A DNA stretch of 64,000 nt from CAVYXZ01 sp965223835 (GTDB lineage Bacteria > Chloroflexota > Anaerolineae > Aggregatilineales > Phototrophicaceae). The translations under genes and the position numbers were made by a program. Where the stretch lies: the NCBI GenBank assembly GCA_965223835.1, contig CBDCXQ010000001.1, positions 2,294,001 to 2,358,000 of the forward strand, written 5' to 3'. Below are positions 26,068-35,438 of this stretch, one piece after another. Below the pieces are notes generated by a model. The model was not told the DNA's origin. It did no database searches and saw only the letters and a program-made list of their open reading frames with translations. The number at the start of each line of letters is the position of its first letter. The first letter of the stretch is position 1.

Positions 26068-27609
26068 ATGAAGTTCGCATCCAAGCTAGTTATTATGATG
26101 TTATTGGTGGTTTTAGTTCTCATACCACTAAGTGGTATCACCACCGCGAGTGACGCTGAGCAACAGTCACAATTTAGCACGCCAATTATGATTGTGAATT
26201 CAAGTTTTCTGAATGTGCGGACTGGCCCTGGTGTTCGGTACGAAGTGCTCATCACAGTGGTTGGGGGCACAGATTTGCCGGTGCTAGGGGTAGCCAACGA
26301 TCGTGTCTGGTATCAGGTTTCGACGGTAGTTGGTGTTGGCTGGATCAATTCAGAATTCGTTATACCACGTGGCGACTTTACCAATACTCCGGTTGTTGAC
26401 ACAACCAATCTAATCGCGAATTCGCCGCTGGCAATAGTTGGTGGTGTAGTAGGGTTACCGGACGGGCAGGGCGGTGGTATGGCCTTCCCCACTGGTGCCA
26501 CAATTACCGGCACCGGCTCTACCTCTATTGGTGGGACGACCGTCGTAGGGACTGATGCCAACGGTAATCCGATTATTGTCTCCGGTCCTGGCGAACGGTT
26601 CCGGGCTGAGCTTATCGTGCCAGCGGTTGAACTGCGCACTGCACCGGGTGACGATCAACCATCATTAGGCACACTTTATCGAGATAGTATTGCTGACTAT
26701 CCGATCGTGGGCGATGGTCGCGACTCAACCAGTGTGCCCTGGTTCTCAGTTGTTACTTCACGTTTAGGTACCGGCTGGATTGATGCTCCTAAAGTCAAGT
26801 TGCGCCTTTCAGGGATAGCTGGCACAGTGATGGTTGTTACCGCTGAATCGATTCAATTAGGCGATGGACCTGGCACTGGCAGTTCGACTCGACCGGTTCT
26901 AACGAGCGGCACTGAAGGTTGGCTCAGAAATATCAGCCAGGACTCGCAATTTATTCAAATTGAACTGGGCGGTGGCGAATTAGGTTGGATTCCGTTTGGT
27001 GCGGCTGAACAGCGCACAGGCACACCAACCGATGGCCTTGACGTAAATAATCTATCATTCGTGCCCGGTGTTGTGCCGGGAGCAGCCGGCGCAGTCACAA
27101 CCACAACGGTCGTGCGTCCGACGATTAGCCTCAGTACAGCCCGGGTGATTGTTAATACGGCTTTCTTGAACATACGCAGCGGTCCTGGTGCCGAGTATAC
27201 TTCAGTAGCGACGGTTTCTGGCGGCACTGAGCTGTTGGTTCTGGGTATTGCAAAAGATCGTGTCTGGTATCTGGTTGAAGGTCGTTTTGGCCGCGGTTGG
27301 CTGAATAGCGAATTTACCATCTTCCGGGGCGTGATCGACAATGTCCCGATCATCAATTCGGCTGCTCTGGTCGGCGCGATTGTTCAACAGGCCGTTGCGA
27401 TTATATCAGCACCAACGACGCTTTATGCAGCACCCGGTACAAACTTTGGTTCTATTGGTGTTATTTCACCACCTGCAGAGGTCACAGTCGTAGCACGTTC
27501 TGCCGATAACACCTGGGTGCAGCTAAACACACAGCTTGGTTTTGGCTGGGCGTTGGCGTCTCAGGTGCTCATTCAAGGTGATTTAAGCACGACCCCGATT
27601 GTCGGCTAG
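26068..27609 (+). CDS. Exported protein with multiple SH3b domains
   Basis: A 513-aa protein with a signal peptide (MKFASKLVIMMLLVVLVLIP start, cleavage near residue 30). At least two clear SH3b repeats occur at about residues 45-105 (SFLNVRTGPGVRYEVL ... VGWINSEFVI) and 365-430 (AFLNIRSGPGAEYTSV ... RGWLNSEFTI), with two or three weaker ones at 180-240, 250-310 and 445-510, each ending in a GWI/GWA-like turn. Gly/Thr-rich linkers separate them. Bacterial SH3 domains often bind cell-wall peptides. No catalytic domain is present, so a wall-binding structural or adhesion role is likely. Confidence 0.85.
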   Translation: MKFASKLVIMMLLVVLVLIPLSGITTASDAEQQSQFSTPIMIVNSSFLNVRTGPGVRYEVLITVVGGTDLPVLGVANDRVWYQVSTVVGVGWINSEFVIPRGDFTNTPVVDTTNLIANSPLAIVGGVVGLPDGQGGGMAFPTGATITGTGSTSIGGTTVVGTDANGNPIIVSGPGERFRAELIVPAVELRTAPGDDQPSLGTLYRDSIADYPIVGDGRDSTSVPWFSVVTSRLGTGWIDAPKVKLRLSGIAGTVMVVTAESIQLGDGPGTGSSTRPVLTSGTEGWLRNISQDSQFIQIELGGGELGWIPFGAAEQRTGTPTDGLDVNNLSFVPGVVPGAAGAVTTTTVVRPTISLSTARVIVNTAFLNIRSGPGAEYTSVATVSGGTELLVLGIAKDRVWYLVEGRFGRGWLNSEFTIFRGVIDNVPIINSAALVGAIVQQAVAIISAPTTLYAAPGTNFGSIGVISPPAEVTVVARSADNTWVQLNTQLGFGWALASQVLIQGDLSTTPIVG

Positions 27610-27639
27610 GCTTTAATCGCAATCACATTTACGGTTCAT

Positions 27640-27663
27640 GCGCCCTGTCTTTGGATAGGGCGC
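27640..27663 (+). terminator. Rho-independent terminator after the SH3b gene
   Basis: GCGCCCT (27640-27646) pairs with AGGGCGC (27657-27663) over a 10-nt loop and is followed by TTGGTTTT. It ends the SH3b transcript, and lies over the first codons of the longer open frame of the next gene, supporting the start at 27684. Confidence 0.65.
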
Positions 27664-27683
27664 TTGGTTTTGAGGATAAACGC

Positions 27684-29699
27684 ATGAAAGAATTTGCAAC
27701 TCGTTTAATGTTACATGGACAAAGCCAGCAATCGATGTTGCCAGCAGCGATTTTCGGCACGGCAGGCTCGATTGGTCAGGCCCTGAATGCACGAGCGCTA
27801 CCGGTACGTATTGGCCTATGGCCTATTCAATCTCAATCTGAACCCCAGGTCGCAATGGGCCTGCTGGTCGTATTGGGCTATTTGTTAGAGCGTTATCGGA
27901 TGATTCGTGTGTATCCATTGCTGGCACGGGTTGATGGAGCGCCTGAGACCTATAACTGGCAAATTGAATTATCGCAGTTTGAGGTGGAAGACTGGCAATT
28001 AGATGATCTGGATGACAATGTTGGATTGTGGGGGAAACTAACGCGTGTCGATGAGGCAATCAAGTTTGAAGTCACGGTTGAGAATGACCTTGAGACAACA
28101 ACTAAGGAAGATGAGACGTACTCATTTAGCTATGAAGCAGACAATCTGACGAGTTTATTGGGTTTATTGCCACAAATTGCGGCAGATATTGCGGCAAGCC
28201 TGGATGCCGACGATTTGGACATTTTGTCGCCAGCACCGGTATTCAATGATATGTCAGAGAATGATTTAAACGGTGCCCTGGAACAAGTCTTCCAACTTGA
28301 ACTCCAGCTATATCTATCGTTATGGGGCAAGGAATGGCCCGAGGCAGAAGTGATAAAGCAAATTGATGGTTTGCTCACTGATACCCTACCTTTGAATGAG
28401 TTTGGGGCGTGGCTGGCAGCACAGGTGGTTGCCCGATTGATTGTTTACATTGACCTGGATTTTGTTCCAATCGTTCGGCAAATACTAAGTGTGTCCACAA
28501 ATAGTTCCACCGCAGTGGTAATTCTAAGTAGAGCACTCTTTGATAAGCCTCATACAGTTGCCCAGGCAATAGAACTCCTGCGCAATGCAATTGCAAACCA
28601 GCGTGGCGATGCCAACATCTATCTGGCGTTGTCTGAGATGTATCGTTCCACTGGTCGCGTCACCGAGATGGTAGATGCGTTTCAGGATGCTATCGACTCC
28701 GGTTATTCTGATATTCCTTTGTTGCAGCAATATGCCAGCGTCATGACAGCGCTGAACTACAACAACCATGAAATTGATACTTTTGTGATGGTTGATCCTG
28801 ACGAATATGTAGAAGACACTTTACTGTGGGAGGCCATCGAAACTTATGAAGCCATATTGGAGCAAGCGCCAGATAGCGTAGAGGCTCAAAGCCGTCAATT
28901 ACAGCAACTACTTGAGGTGGAGCAGGGGGGTGAACGCCTTTGGTCGGCTTTCAGACGATTGGTACAAGTTGACACAACAGGTGAACAAGTCCGTGCCATT
29001 GTCGATGGGTTGTATGTGGTTGAAGACCTGACTCCTGCCATACATATTTTGCAAGCGGCAGCAGATGAGGCTGCCGATAATGTGGATCGACAGCTTAACC
29101 TGGCTGCGGCCTATATCATGGATGAGCAAACTGATGCCGCAAAAACTATCTTGAATAGCGCACGCACATTAACCGACAAGGCGGATGTCCTTGAGGACAT
29201 TGAGCATCTTGAGCTAATGGCAGACGATCCTGAATTTGAGATGCATCTCGGCGAGATCACGGATATTTTGGATGCCGGCAATTCGATTGACAGCGATGAG
29301 GTAGAGTTTCTTGAGAATATCCTGGAAAAAGTGCCAACATTTGCCGAGGCCTATCTGTTGTTGGCCCAGGCTTACAGCCATTGGGATGAGCAATCTACTG
29401 CTATTGAGACATTGCTTGATGGTCATCGTTTACTGCCCGATAATCCAGACATAATTGTGCAACTCAGCGAGCAATTATGGGAAACTGGCGAAGAAGAACT
29501 GGCGTTAAAGTATTTGGGTGTAGGGCTTAGCAAGAATCCCAATTATGTGTCACTCCTAGCGTTGACCGGATTGTATTTATTTGAGGATGGTCAAGCAGAA
29601 AACGCGCGTGCTTATTTGCAACGCGCTGAATCATTAGCGCCCCGGCACCCGATGTTGGCGCGTGTTCGACAGCAAATTGCCCAGTCAGTTAATGACTAG
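27684..29699 (+). CDS. Large tetratricopeptide-repeat protein
   Basis: A 671-aa soluble, acidic protein without signal peptide. The first 200 residues form a domain I do not recognise (IGLWPIQSQSEPQVAMGLLV near the start). From about residue 270 onward come helical TPR-like repeats: DANIYLALSEMYRSTGRVTEM, DNVDRQLNLAAAYIMDEQTD, AEAYLLLAQAYSHWDEQSTA and a last unit LLALTGLYLFEDGQAENARA. These usually hold protein complexes. The ATG at 27684 has GAGG 8 nt upstream; the open frame starts 11 codons earlier, inside a terminator hairpin, and that start is rejected. Confidence 0.82.
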   Translation: MKEFATRLMLHGQSQQSMLPAAIFGTAGSIGQALNARALPVRIGLWPIQSQSEPQVAMGLLVVLGYLLERYRMIRVYPLLARVDGAPETYNWQIELSQFEVEDWQLDDLDDNVGLWGKLTRVDEAIKFEVTVENDLETTTKEDETYSFSYEADNLTSLLGLLPQIAADIAASLDADDLDILSPAPVFNDMSENDLNGALEQVFQLELQLYLSLWGKEWPEAEVIKQIDGLLTDTLPLNEFGAWLAAQVVARLIVYIDLDFVPIVRQILSVSTNSSTAVVILSRALFDKPHTVAQAIELLRNAIANQRGDANIYLALSEMYRSTGRVTEMVDAFQDAIDSGYSDIPLLQQYASVMTALNYNNHEIDTFVMVDPDEYVEDTLLWEAIETYEAILEQAPDSVEAQSRQLQQLLEVEQGGERLWSAFRRLVQVDTTGEQVRAIVDGLYVVEDLTPAIHILQAAADEAADNVDRQLNLAAAYIMDEQTDAAKTILNSARTLTDKADVLEDIEHLELMADDPEFEMHLGEITDILDAGNSIDSDEVEFLENILEKVPTFAEAYLLLAQAYSHWDEQSTAIETLLDGHRLLPDNPDIIVQLSEQLWETGEEELALKYLGVGLSKNPNYVSLLALTGLYLFEDGQAENARAYLQRAESLAPRHPMLARVRQQIAQSVND

Positions 29700-29777
29700 A
29701 TTATCGACTATTATGCAATGAAAGCCCTGCGTTCGTGCTACGACCTCATATACTCTAGGTATACATGAGGAACACAC

Positions 29778-31049
29778 ATGAGAATTTTTATGCATTGGGC
29801 CTATTTTGTCTTACTCATAACGGGATTTTCGCTAGTCACTGCTCAAGATGATACTAATCAGGTTGCCCGCAACGTTATCCCTGATGTGATGCCGCAGGTT
29901 TCTGTGGCTGGTTATGACATGACGAATATCATGCTGTTGGGTAGCGACACAACCAACCCGGCAAATTCCGGGCGCACTGATGTCATCATGATCGTTTCGA
30001 TTAACCGGACCGAAGCCACCGTAGCATTATTGTCAATCCCACGAGACCTCTATGTGTATATCCCAGATCTGGGTATGAACCGGATAAACACCGCCTATAG
30101 TCTCGGCGAACAGATCGAGGGGGGCACTGGTGCTCAGCTGTTAATGAAAACGATTGAATACAATTTGGGGTTAACTGTCGATCGATATGCCCGAGTCGAC
30201 TTTATTGGCTTTAAGCAAATTGTAGATGCACTGGGCGGCATTCAAGTTCCGGTAGATTGTGCTATTCAAGACTGGCGATTGCGTGAACCAGACCTCGATC
30301 CGACGATAGAGGATCACTGGGAGATGTTCACTCTACCTATTGGGATGCAGGCAATGGATGGCGACCTGGCATTGTGGTATGTGCGTAGCCGCCGAACCAG
30401 CAATGACATTGACCGGGGGCAACGGCAACAGGATGTTGTAAGAGCGCTATGGCAACACATTCGTGATCTAGGTTTAATTGGGCAAATGTCGGAACTCTGG
30501 CCGCAGTTGACAACCGTTGTTGAAACAGACATCACTCTATCGGATATGCTCGGCCTATCATCTTTGATTGTAACTATGAATACCAACCAGGTGTCATCTT
30601 TCAATTTCCGATTAAACACCGATATTCTAGACCGTCAGACTGATGAAGGCGCGCGGGTTCTGGTTCCACACCGCGAACCCATACAAGAATTAATGCAAAA
30701 TTTTGTGACCCCACCGACAAAAAATCAGTTGTTTGGCGATCAATTTGTCGTCAAAATTACGAATGCGACCGGTGAGGAAAATCTAGATAAGGTGATGGCT
30801 AATCGGCTAGTGAGTGCCGGTTTTTTACCGGTTGTCACTGAAGAAATGACGGATGTTCGGCAGATTACTAGAATCATTGATTATACTGGACGCACTAAAG
30901 GTGGTGGGCTAGGGGAATTACAAAGATTATTTCGGGTAGGGGAGGGGCAAATAGATCAACAGCCAGACGCCGGACGATCACATGATTATGAGGTCATTCT
31001 GGGACAATCATTTTATGCCTGCACCCGGAATGTAATACCACCAGCTTAA
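29778..31049 (+). CDS. LytR-CpsA-Psr (LCP) family protein with LytR_C domain
   Basis: A 423-aa exported protein with a signal peptide (cleavage near TAQDD, residue 23). The LCP catalytic domain spans about residues 50-265: NIMLLGSDTTNPANSGRTDV, SIPRDLYVYIPDLGMNRINT, DRYARVDFIGF and LWYVRSRRTSNDIDRGQRQQ carry the conserved Asp/Arg residues that bind polyprenyl pyrophosphate. A C-terminal LytR_C-like domain follows (VVKITNATGEENLDKVMANR). LCP enzymes transfer glycopolymers from a lipid carrier to peptidoglycan. Its TAA stop shares the palindrome TTAA with the stop of convergent yigZ. Confidence 0.92.
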   Translation: MRIFMHWAYFVLLITGFSLVTAQDDTNQVARNVIPDVMPQVSVAGYDMTNIMLLGSDTTNPANSGRTDVIMIVSINRTEATVALLSIPRDLYVYIPDLGMNRINTAYSLGEQIEGGTGAQLLMKTIEYNLGLTVDRYARVDFIGFKQIVDALGGIQVPVDCAIQDWRLREPDLDPTIEDHWEMFTLPIGMQAMDGDLALWYVRSRRTSNDIDRGQRQQDVVRALWQHIRDLGLIGQMSELWPQLTTVVETDITLSDMLGLSSLIVTMNTNQVSSFNFRLNTDILDRQTDEGARVLVPHREPIQELMQNFVTPPTKNQLFGDQFVVKITNATGEENLDKVMANRLVSAGFLPVVTEEMTDVRQITRIIDYTGRTKGGGLGELQRLFRVGEGQIDQQPDAGRSHDYEVILGQSFYACTRNVIPPA

Positions 31050-31666
31050 TCTTCTTCAAAAATAATGGGTTCGATATTTCCAGCCGATAGTTCGCGTAGC
31101 GCCAAAACAAATCCTTCGATTGACGAGACGGGGAATGTTGCCAACATCGTTACATCCCCAGCAAACGTTTCATCACGAATCTCGCCTGCGTATTGTGCGA
31201 CCAACCGTTTCGTTTGCTCATAAAGCGAATAGGGGCAGTCAAAGCCTACTAACCGTTTTTCAATCTTTTCTTCGGTTTTAACCGTATCCAATGCCGTTCT
31301 GGCAGCCTCACTATAGGCCCGAACCAGACCGCCGGTTCCAAGTTTTGTGCCGCCAAAGTAACGGGTTACGGTCACGATAACATCGCCAATGTTTGTTCCG
31401 CGCAGTACTGCCAGGACGGGCGGTCCAGCGGTTCCAGTTGGTTCGCCTGCGTCGCTCATGCCTTCAGTTACGCTGTTGCCATAGCCAACTCTAAAAGCAT
31501 AGACGTGATGAGATGCATCTGGCATTTCTTGACGAATAGAGTGCAAAAATGCCTTTGCTGCATCAACCGTAGCTGCTTGGCTGACAGTAGTTATAAAGCG
31601 GGAATTTGCGACAACAGTTTCCGTCCGATGAATATCAACCGGAACATAAAAGCTTTTCTCGACCAT
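31046..31666 (-). CDS. yigZ: YigZ/IMPACT family protein (UPF0029)
   Basis: A 206-aa protein of the IMPACT family, whose eukaryotic members bind GCN1 in translation control; bacterial members have no settled function. The N-terminal domain contains NSRFITTVSQAATVDAAKAF, HHVYAFRVGYGN, SDAGEPTGTAGPPVL and VTRYFGGTKLGTGGLVRAYS, all hallmarks of the family; a C-terminal ferredoxin-like DUF1949 domain follows (VGFDCPYSLYEQTKRLV). The ATG at 31666 sits at the usual N-terminus; 11 extra codons upstream are open. It starts 11 bp after the stop of the upstream ATPase gene. Confidence 0.92.
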   Translation of the reverse strand: MVEKSFYVPVDIHRTETVVANSRFITTVSQAATVDAAKAFLHSIRQEMPDASHHVYAFRVGYGNSVTEGMSDAGEPTGTAGPPVLAVLRGTNIGDVIVTVTRYFGGTKLGTGGLVRAYSEAARTALDTVKTEEKIEKRLVGFDCPYSLYEQTKRLVAQYAGEIRDETFAGDVTMLATFPVSSIEGFVLALRELSAGNIEPIIFEED

Positions 31667-31676
31667 ATCTGTGGAC

Positions 31677-32828
31677 CTACAGGCTCGCATCGCTATCATT
31701 CAACACAAAGTAGTGGAATATAGGCGGGTTAATGGCGATACCTGCCTGACCAGAAGTGCTGTTTGACAACAATTTTTTGCGCACGAGCTGCTCGGCAGCC
31801 TCTGGTTGCACCTCAGATTGATCTGCTGCAAGGCCAGCGGCGGTTTTCAAGACATAACGTTCGGCTGCCGACAGACTTAACCAGATTGTTTTGCATTCTA
31901 CTCGAACCGATGCCATACGTGATAACCGCTGGGCCATGTCTGGACTGTGGGTCATAATCGCGTTGAGGTCCAGTTCGGGAAGTTTGTCTAACATGCGGAA
32001 AGATGCTCGTAATAGGCCAGCAAATCCTCCGGTCGACCATACGAGAAACGCTTTCATGTGATCATCATATTCTTTATTATTCCGTTTACATAATTCGTCG
32101 ACCATACGATGGGCGTCACGGTTGTCATATGGACCAATGTAAAATATATTGTCGGTGAAAAGTTCGGTAAATTCCTCGATCTTTAATTCCTCAATTTCAT
32201 ATTCTTCAACGAGGGAGAGCATTGGGACACGCGTAAATGTAAGATACGAGAGTTGCTTTTTGTTGGCATCACGTAAACCACGCAAAGTTAAGAAAAATTT
32301 GACTGGCAGGTTACGCAGCATTTCCTCGAATTCATCAAACATAAAGACGATGCGAATACCTTTATTCATGATAATATCGAGGCCGAGTTCGAAGTAGCGT
32401 AAACCCATATAAGCATAAAGTGGATTAGATCCGTCAGCTAATTGTTGATAAATATCGCCAAAACGCTTTATCTCGTCCTTTGTCAATAGGTCCGATTGAT
32501 GAAAAGCAAGATACAGGCGATGCATCATCAATTCATAGCCTAACCAACAACCAATTTGTTCAACATCCTTTTGATTGGCGGGCAGGGGGCCTAACATACT
32601 GGGATCAATAATAATCGTCTTGAAATGCTGTCCATTGGACATTTTCATGTATTCAGACTGAACTTCTGGGTTTGCCAGGTGTTGGATCAGGTTTGATTTG
32701 CCAACACTGCCAACACCAATTAATGAGCAAGATTCACTAGCATTCCAGCGCTGCATAATGCGGCCAACTTCTTCTTGACGATAATCGAGAGGTTGTCTGC
32801 GCATCCTTGAGTTATTGGGTGTGGTCAT
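31677..32828 (-). CDS. P-loop ATPase of AAA/STAND type with C-terminal winged-helix-like region
   Basis: A 383-aa soluble protein. Walker A is GVGSVGKSNL (residues 37-46) and Walker B is IRIVFMFDEFEEML (near 155-170), followed by a sensor-like LTFTRVP. A central helical lid and a C-terminal region (ECKTIWLSLSAAERYVLKTA) look like a winged helix, as in Orc1/Cdc6-like and archaeal-type ATPases. A specific family could not be fixed. It precedes yigZ and lies 3' of a tRNA-Arg and a STAND NTPase on the same strand. No nuclease, protease or membrane effector is attached. Confidence 0.78.
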   Translation of the reverse strand: MTTPNNSRMRRQPLDYRQEEVGRIMQRWNASESCSLIGVGSVGKSNLIQHLANPEVQSEYMKMSNGQHFKTIIIDPSMLGPLPANQKDVEQIGCWLGYELMMHRLYLAFHQSDLLTKDEIKRFGDIYQQLADGSNPLYAYMGLRYFELGLDIIMNKGIRIVFMFDEFEEMLRNLPVKFFLTLRGLRDANKKQLSYLTFTRVPMLSLVEEYEIEELKIEEFTELFTDNIFYIGPYDNRDAHRMVDELCKRNNKEYDDHMKAFLVWSTGGFAGLLRASFRMLDKLPELDLNAIMTHSPDMAQRLSRMASVRVECKTIWLSLSAAERYVLKTAAGLAADQSEVQPEAAEQLVRKKLLSNSTSGQAGIAINPPIFHYFVLNDSDASL

Positions 32829-32872
32829 TCCGCTGGTCCTTTACGCTGTGTGGTAATGAAAGGCATGACGAT

Positions 32873-32881
32873 ATTGTATCA
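32873..32881 (-). promoter_or_regulatory. Putative extended -10 promoter of the ATPase gene
   Basis: On the minus strand TGA followed by TACAAT gives the extended -10 TGATACAAT (32881-32873); no good -35 hexamer is present. Transcription would start near 32866, about 38 nt before the ATG. The same nonamer occurs in the plsX promoter. Confidence 0.4.
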
Positions 32882-32992
32882 TGACTCAATTGACCATTTT
32901 AGGTGGGCCACAAATACAAAGCGTAAATGGCAATCTTTGTTGATTAGTTGCAATAAGTCCGCTTATCGTGAGTAATTTAGACAAAAATTTGA

Positions 32993-33065
<73 letters not shown>

Positions 33066-33074
33066 ATTAGCCAT

Positions 33075-33102
33075 ATTCTACATGATAGTCGTGTCGAGTC
33101 AA
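33075..33102 (-). promoter_or_regulatory. Putative tRNA-Arg promoter overlapping a stop codon
   Basis: On the minus strand TTGACT (33102-33097), a 16-bp spacer and TAGAAT (33080-33075), ten bases before the tRNA 5' end. The TGA within the -35 hexamer is also the stop codon of the upstream STAND NTPase gene. Confidence 0.65.
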
Positions 33103-35438
33103 ATCATAGCACGATCCAATGCGTTCAGGTTGTGGCGTGTTGTCAGAAGGCCAACTGCATCTTTCAGAACTTTCTGGCTTTCAGTTGCGTCTTGAAGTAG
33201 CTGCTGTGCCAGATTGAAATCGCGCTTTGCATCGATCAATGTCGCGGCAAAATTCGTCTGGCAACGTGCCAGACCAAATTGATCGTTTTCTCGCTGGAGC
33301 ACTGTCAATGCTAATTCATAGGCTGTTTGGCTGTCTTTGCCCTGCGCATCAAGAATACGGGCGCGAATACTGTACAAACGCCCTCGGAAAAAATGATCAT
33401 CACCGACAAAATCTAAAGCAGACTGGACATAGGCCGCGCCTTGCGCCAGATTGCCCATTTCTAATGATATTTCGCTCAAAAGTGCCCATACACGAACGCT
33501 ATTTGGATGATAGCTTCTTTCCAAAACAGCTAACGCCGAAGCATAGTCGCCTCGGTCGAAAGCAATCTGAGCACGCTCCAGCGCAACATCAAATTCATTT
33601 TGTTTATCCACAAGGACACGAGATAACCTGCTCTGCGCTTCCTCATATCTTCCCTGCTGGCGCAGCATACCGCTTAACTCAATAAGCCCCCTGCCCTGTA
33701 AACTAAAATCGCCATTTAATCCAGCATCGCCGATAACCTGGTTGAAAGTATCGTATGCTTCTTCAATGTTACCCAATCGCCGGAGGCAAATTGCTCGGTT
33801 CAATTTTACATCTAGTGCTTCTAAATTAAGTTGCTCCACAATGTGTGCCCAGGTCGCATAGTGTCCTCGCCGCAGCCCTTCATCAAAACATAATCTTGTC
33901 CAATGTTCCGCAAGTGCATCGTCAATGGGCGGCCAATGCGAGAATAAGATATTTTCAATCAGATCAAAAGATTCGGATTCAACGGACTCAATTGCTCGTA
34001 CAAGTTGGTCGGTAATCTCTGCCGCATAATTATCATTTTCATAAACTGTCGGCACAAACTGCTGCGCATTTGAGTTGAGCAAATAGTTGCCGGCATCCTG
34101 AGTCTGAACTAGTCCACAACTCAACAATTGCACAAACTGGGCATCTTTCACCGCTATATGCTGCCAGATTGCCCTTAATTGTTCGATTGTGGCAACGGAC
34201 TTTGCCGGAAACAGGCTGAGCATCAGCAGTACTGTACGGCTATCGTCATCAAGTATGGTGTAGGATGCTCTGAAAATTTCTTCAGCGACAGATTCATCAG
34301 CTAGCGGACTTGCGATCTCAAGATTATTGATCGTGTTTACCATCATCTTGATGGCAAATGGATTTCCTTTTACGCGCCGCCAAACTTCATCCGCATAATT
34401 CTCAACATTATCGGTTGGTTGTTCGGAGCGCATTAACTTTATGAGGTTCATGGCACTCTCGCGGCTAAGCTCCGATAGCACTAAATGGCGAAAGTCGCTT
34501 GACAACGGTAGATAAACCAGGTGAGTTGTTACAACAACAGCGCTACTTAATTCCTGCCAGAGCTGTTGCAATCTGTTAAGCTCATGGGCAATGAATGATA
34601 GATCATCCAATACAACCGTAACTCGATTAATTAACATAAAATCTTTGACAGTAAATTTCGTTTCTTCGTGTAGAAGCTCCTGATGTAACACATGCATGAT
34701 ATGATCGGGCGAACGCGGAGATTCAATCCAGACGACGTGATCAAGCATGTCCGAATCAATCATCTGTCGTATGAGCATCTCGACGAAAGTTGTTTTGCCG
34801 ATGCCCTTAGCACCAGTAATGAGTATGTGCTGTGGGCGCATGTTATTCAAGGCTTGTTGGGCTTGTTGCATAATATGCTGGCGGCCAACAAAGTGTGATA
34901 CTTGCACCGATGGTAAAACACTATGAAGACGTAATTGGCGTCGCCATGAGCGTGCTTGCCATTCGGTATCAGCAAGAATATGAGGCAGCCGCTCGTTGAT
35001 GATTGTTGCCTGATAACGGCGCAAGTTGCGTTCATTCTGATTTGCTATCTGAACATACTGCTTGGAGGATATATTGAGGTCAACTCGTACATAACGATAA
35101 TACAGCATACTCCAACCAATCAGATCAGGCACTTGTTGCTGGCCGTCAAGCAGGATCTGTTCGTGAACTACAGTAATCTCATCAGCTTCAGCAGGTGGAT
35201 CAAGTTGGAAAATTTGCCGATGTGTGGTTAGCTCCTGGGCGATAATCGTCGTCAGGATATTATGTAATGCATATTCTCGAGGGCGCTCAATGGGCGGCAA
35301 GTCAGCATCGCTCAAAAATTGGTCAACGAGCGTCAAGTAAAGCAATGCACTTTCCTGCTTCCCCTTGAATAAGATACTCTCCAGCGCAATCCTGACGCTT
35401 TCGCCGCTGATGTAAAGGTGTTTTTGATTGTCTACCAC
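33099..35438 (-). CDS. STAND NTPase (NB-ARC-like) with C-terminal TPR repeats
   Basis: A 779-aa signalling-type ATPase. Residues 1-185 form a helical domain of unknown type. The NTPase has Walker A LITGAKGIGKTT (near 208-220), Walker B VTVVLDDLSF, a sensor-like VVVTTHL and the NB-ARC GxP motif GNPFAIKMM, then a winged-helix-like segment (YTILDDDSRTVLLMLSLFP). From about residue 560 onward are TPR repeats (AICLRRLGNIEEAYDTFNQV; GRYEEAQSRLSRVLVD). STAND proteins act as ligand-triggered switches in transcription control (MalT, AfsR) or phage defence (Avs). There is no visible effector domain unless it is the N-terminal region. GTG start; 7-bp overlap with the upstream unknown gene. Confidence 0.82.
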   Translation of the reverse strand: MVDNQKHLYISGESVRIALESILFKGKQESALLYLTLVDQFLSDADLPPIERPREYALHNILTTIIAQELTTHRQIFQLDPPAEADEITVVHEQILLDGQQQVPDLIGWSMLYYRYVRVDLNISSKQYVQIANQNERNLRRYQATIINERLPHILADTEWQARSWRRQLRLHSVLPSVQVSHFVGRQHIMQQAQQALNNMRPQHILITGAKGIGKTTFVEMLIRQMIDSDMLDHVVWIESPRSPDHIMHVLHQELLHEETKFTVKDFMLINRVTVVLDDLSFIAHELNRLQQLWQELSSAVVVTTHLVYLPLSSDFRHLVLSELSRESAMNLIKLMRSEQPTDNVENYADEVWRRVKGNPFAIKMMVNTINNLEIASPLADESVAEEIFRASYTILDDDSRTVLLMLSLFPAKSVATIEQLRAIWQHIAVKDAQFVQLLSCGLVQTQDAGNYLLNSNAQQFVPTVYENDNYAAEITDQLVRAIESVESESFDLIENILFSHWPPIDDALAEHWTRLCFDEGLRRGHYATWAHIVEQLNLEALDVKLNRAICLRRLGNIEEAYDTFNQVIGDAGLNGDFSLQGRGLIELSGMLRQQGRYEEAQSRLSRVLVDKQNEFDVALERAQIAFDRGDYASALAVLERSYHPNSVRVWALLSEISLEMGNLAQGAAYVQSALDFVGDDHFFRGRLYSIRARILDAQGKDSQTAYELALTVLQRENDQFGLARCQTNFAATLIDAKRDFNLAQQLLQDATESQKVLKDAVGLLTTRHNLNALDRAMI

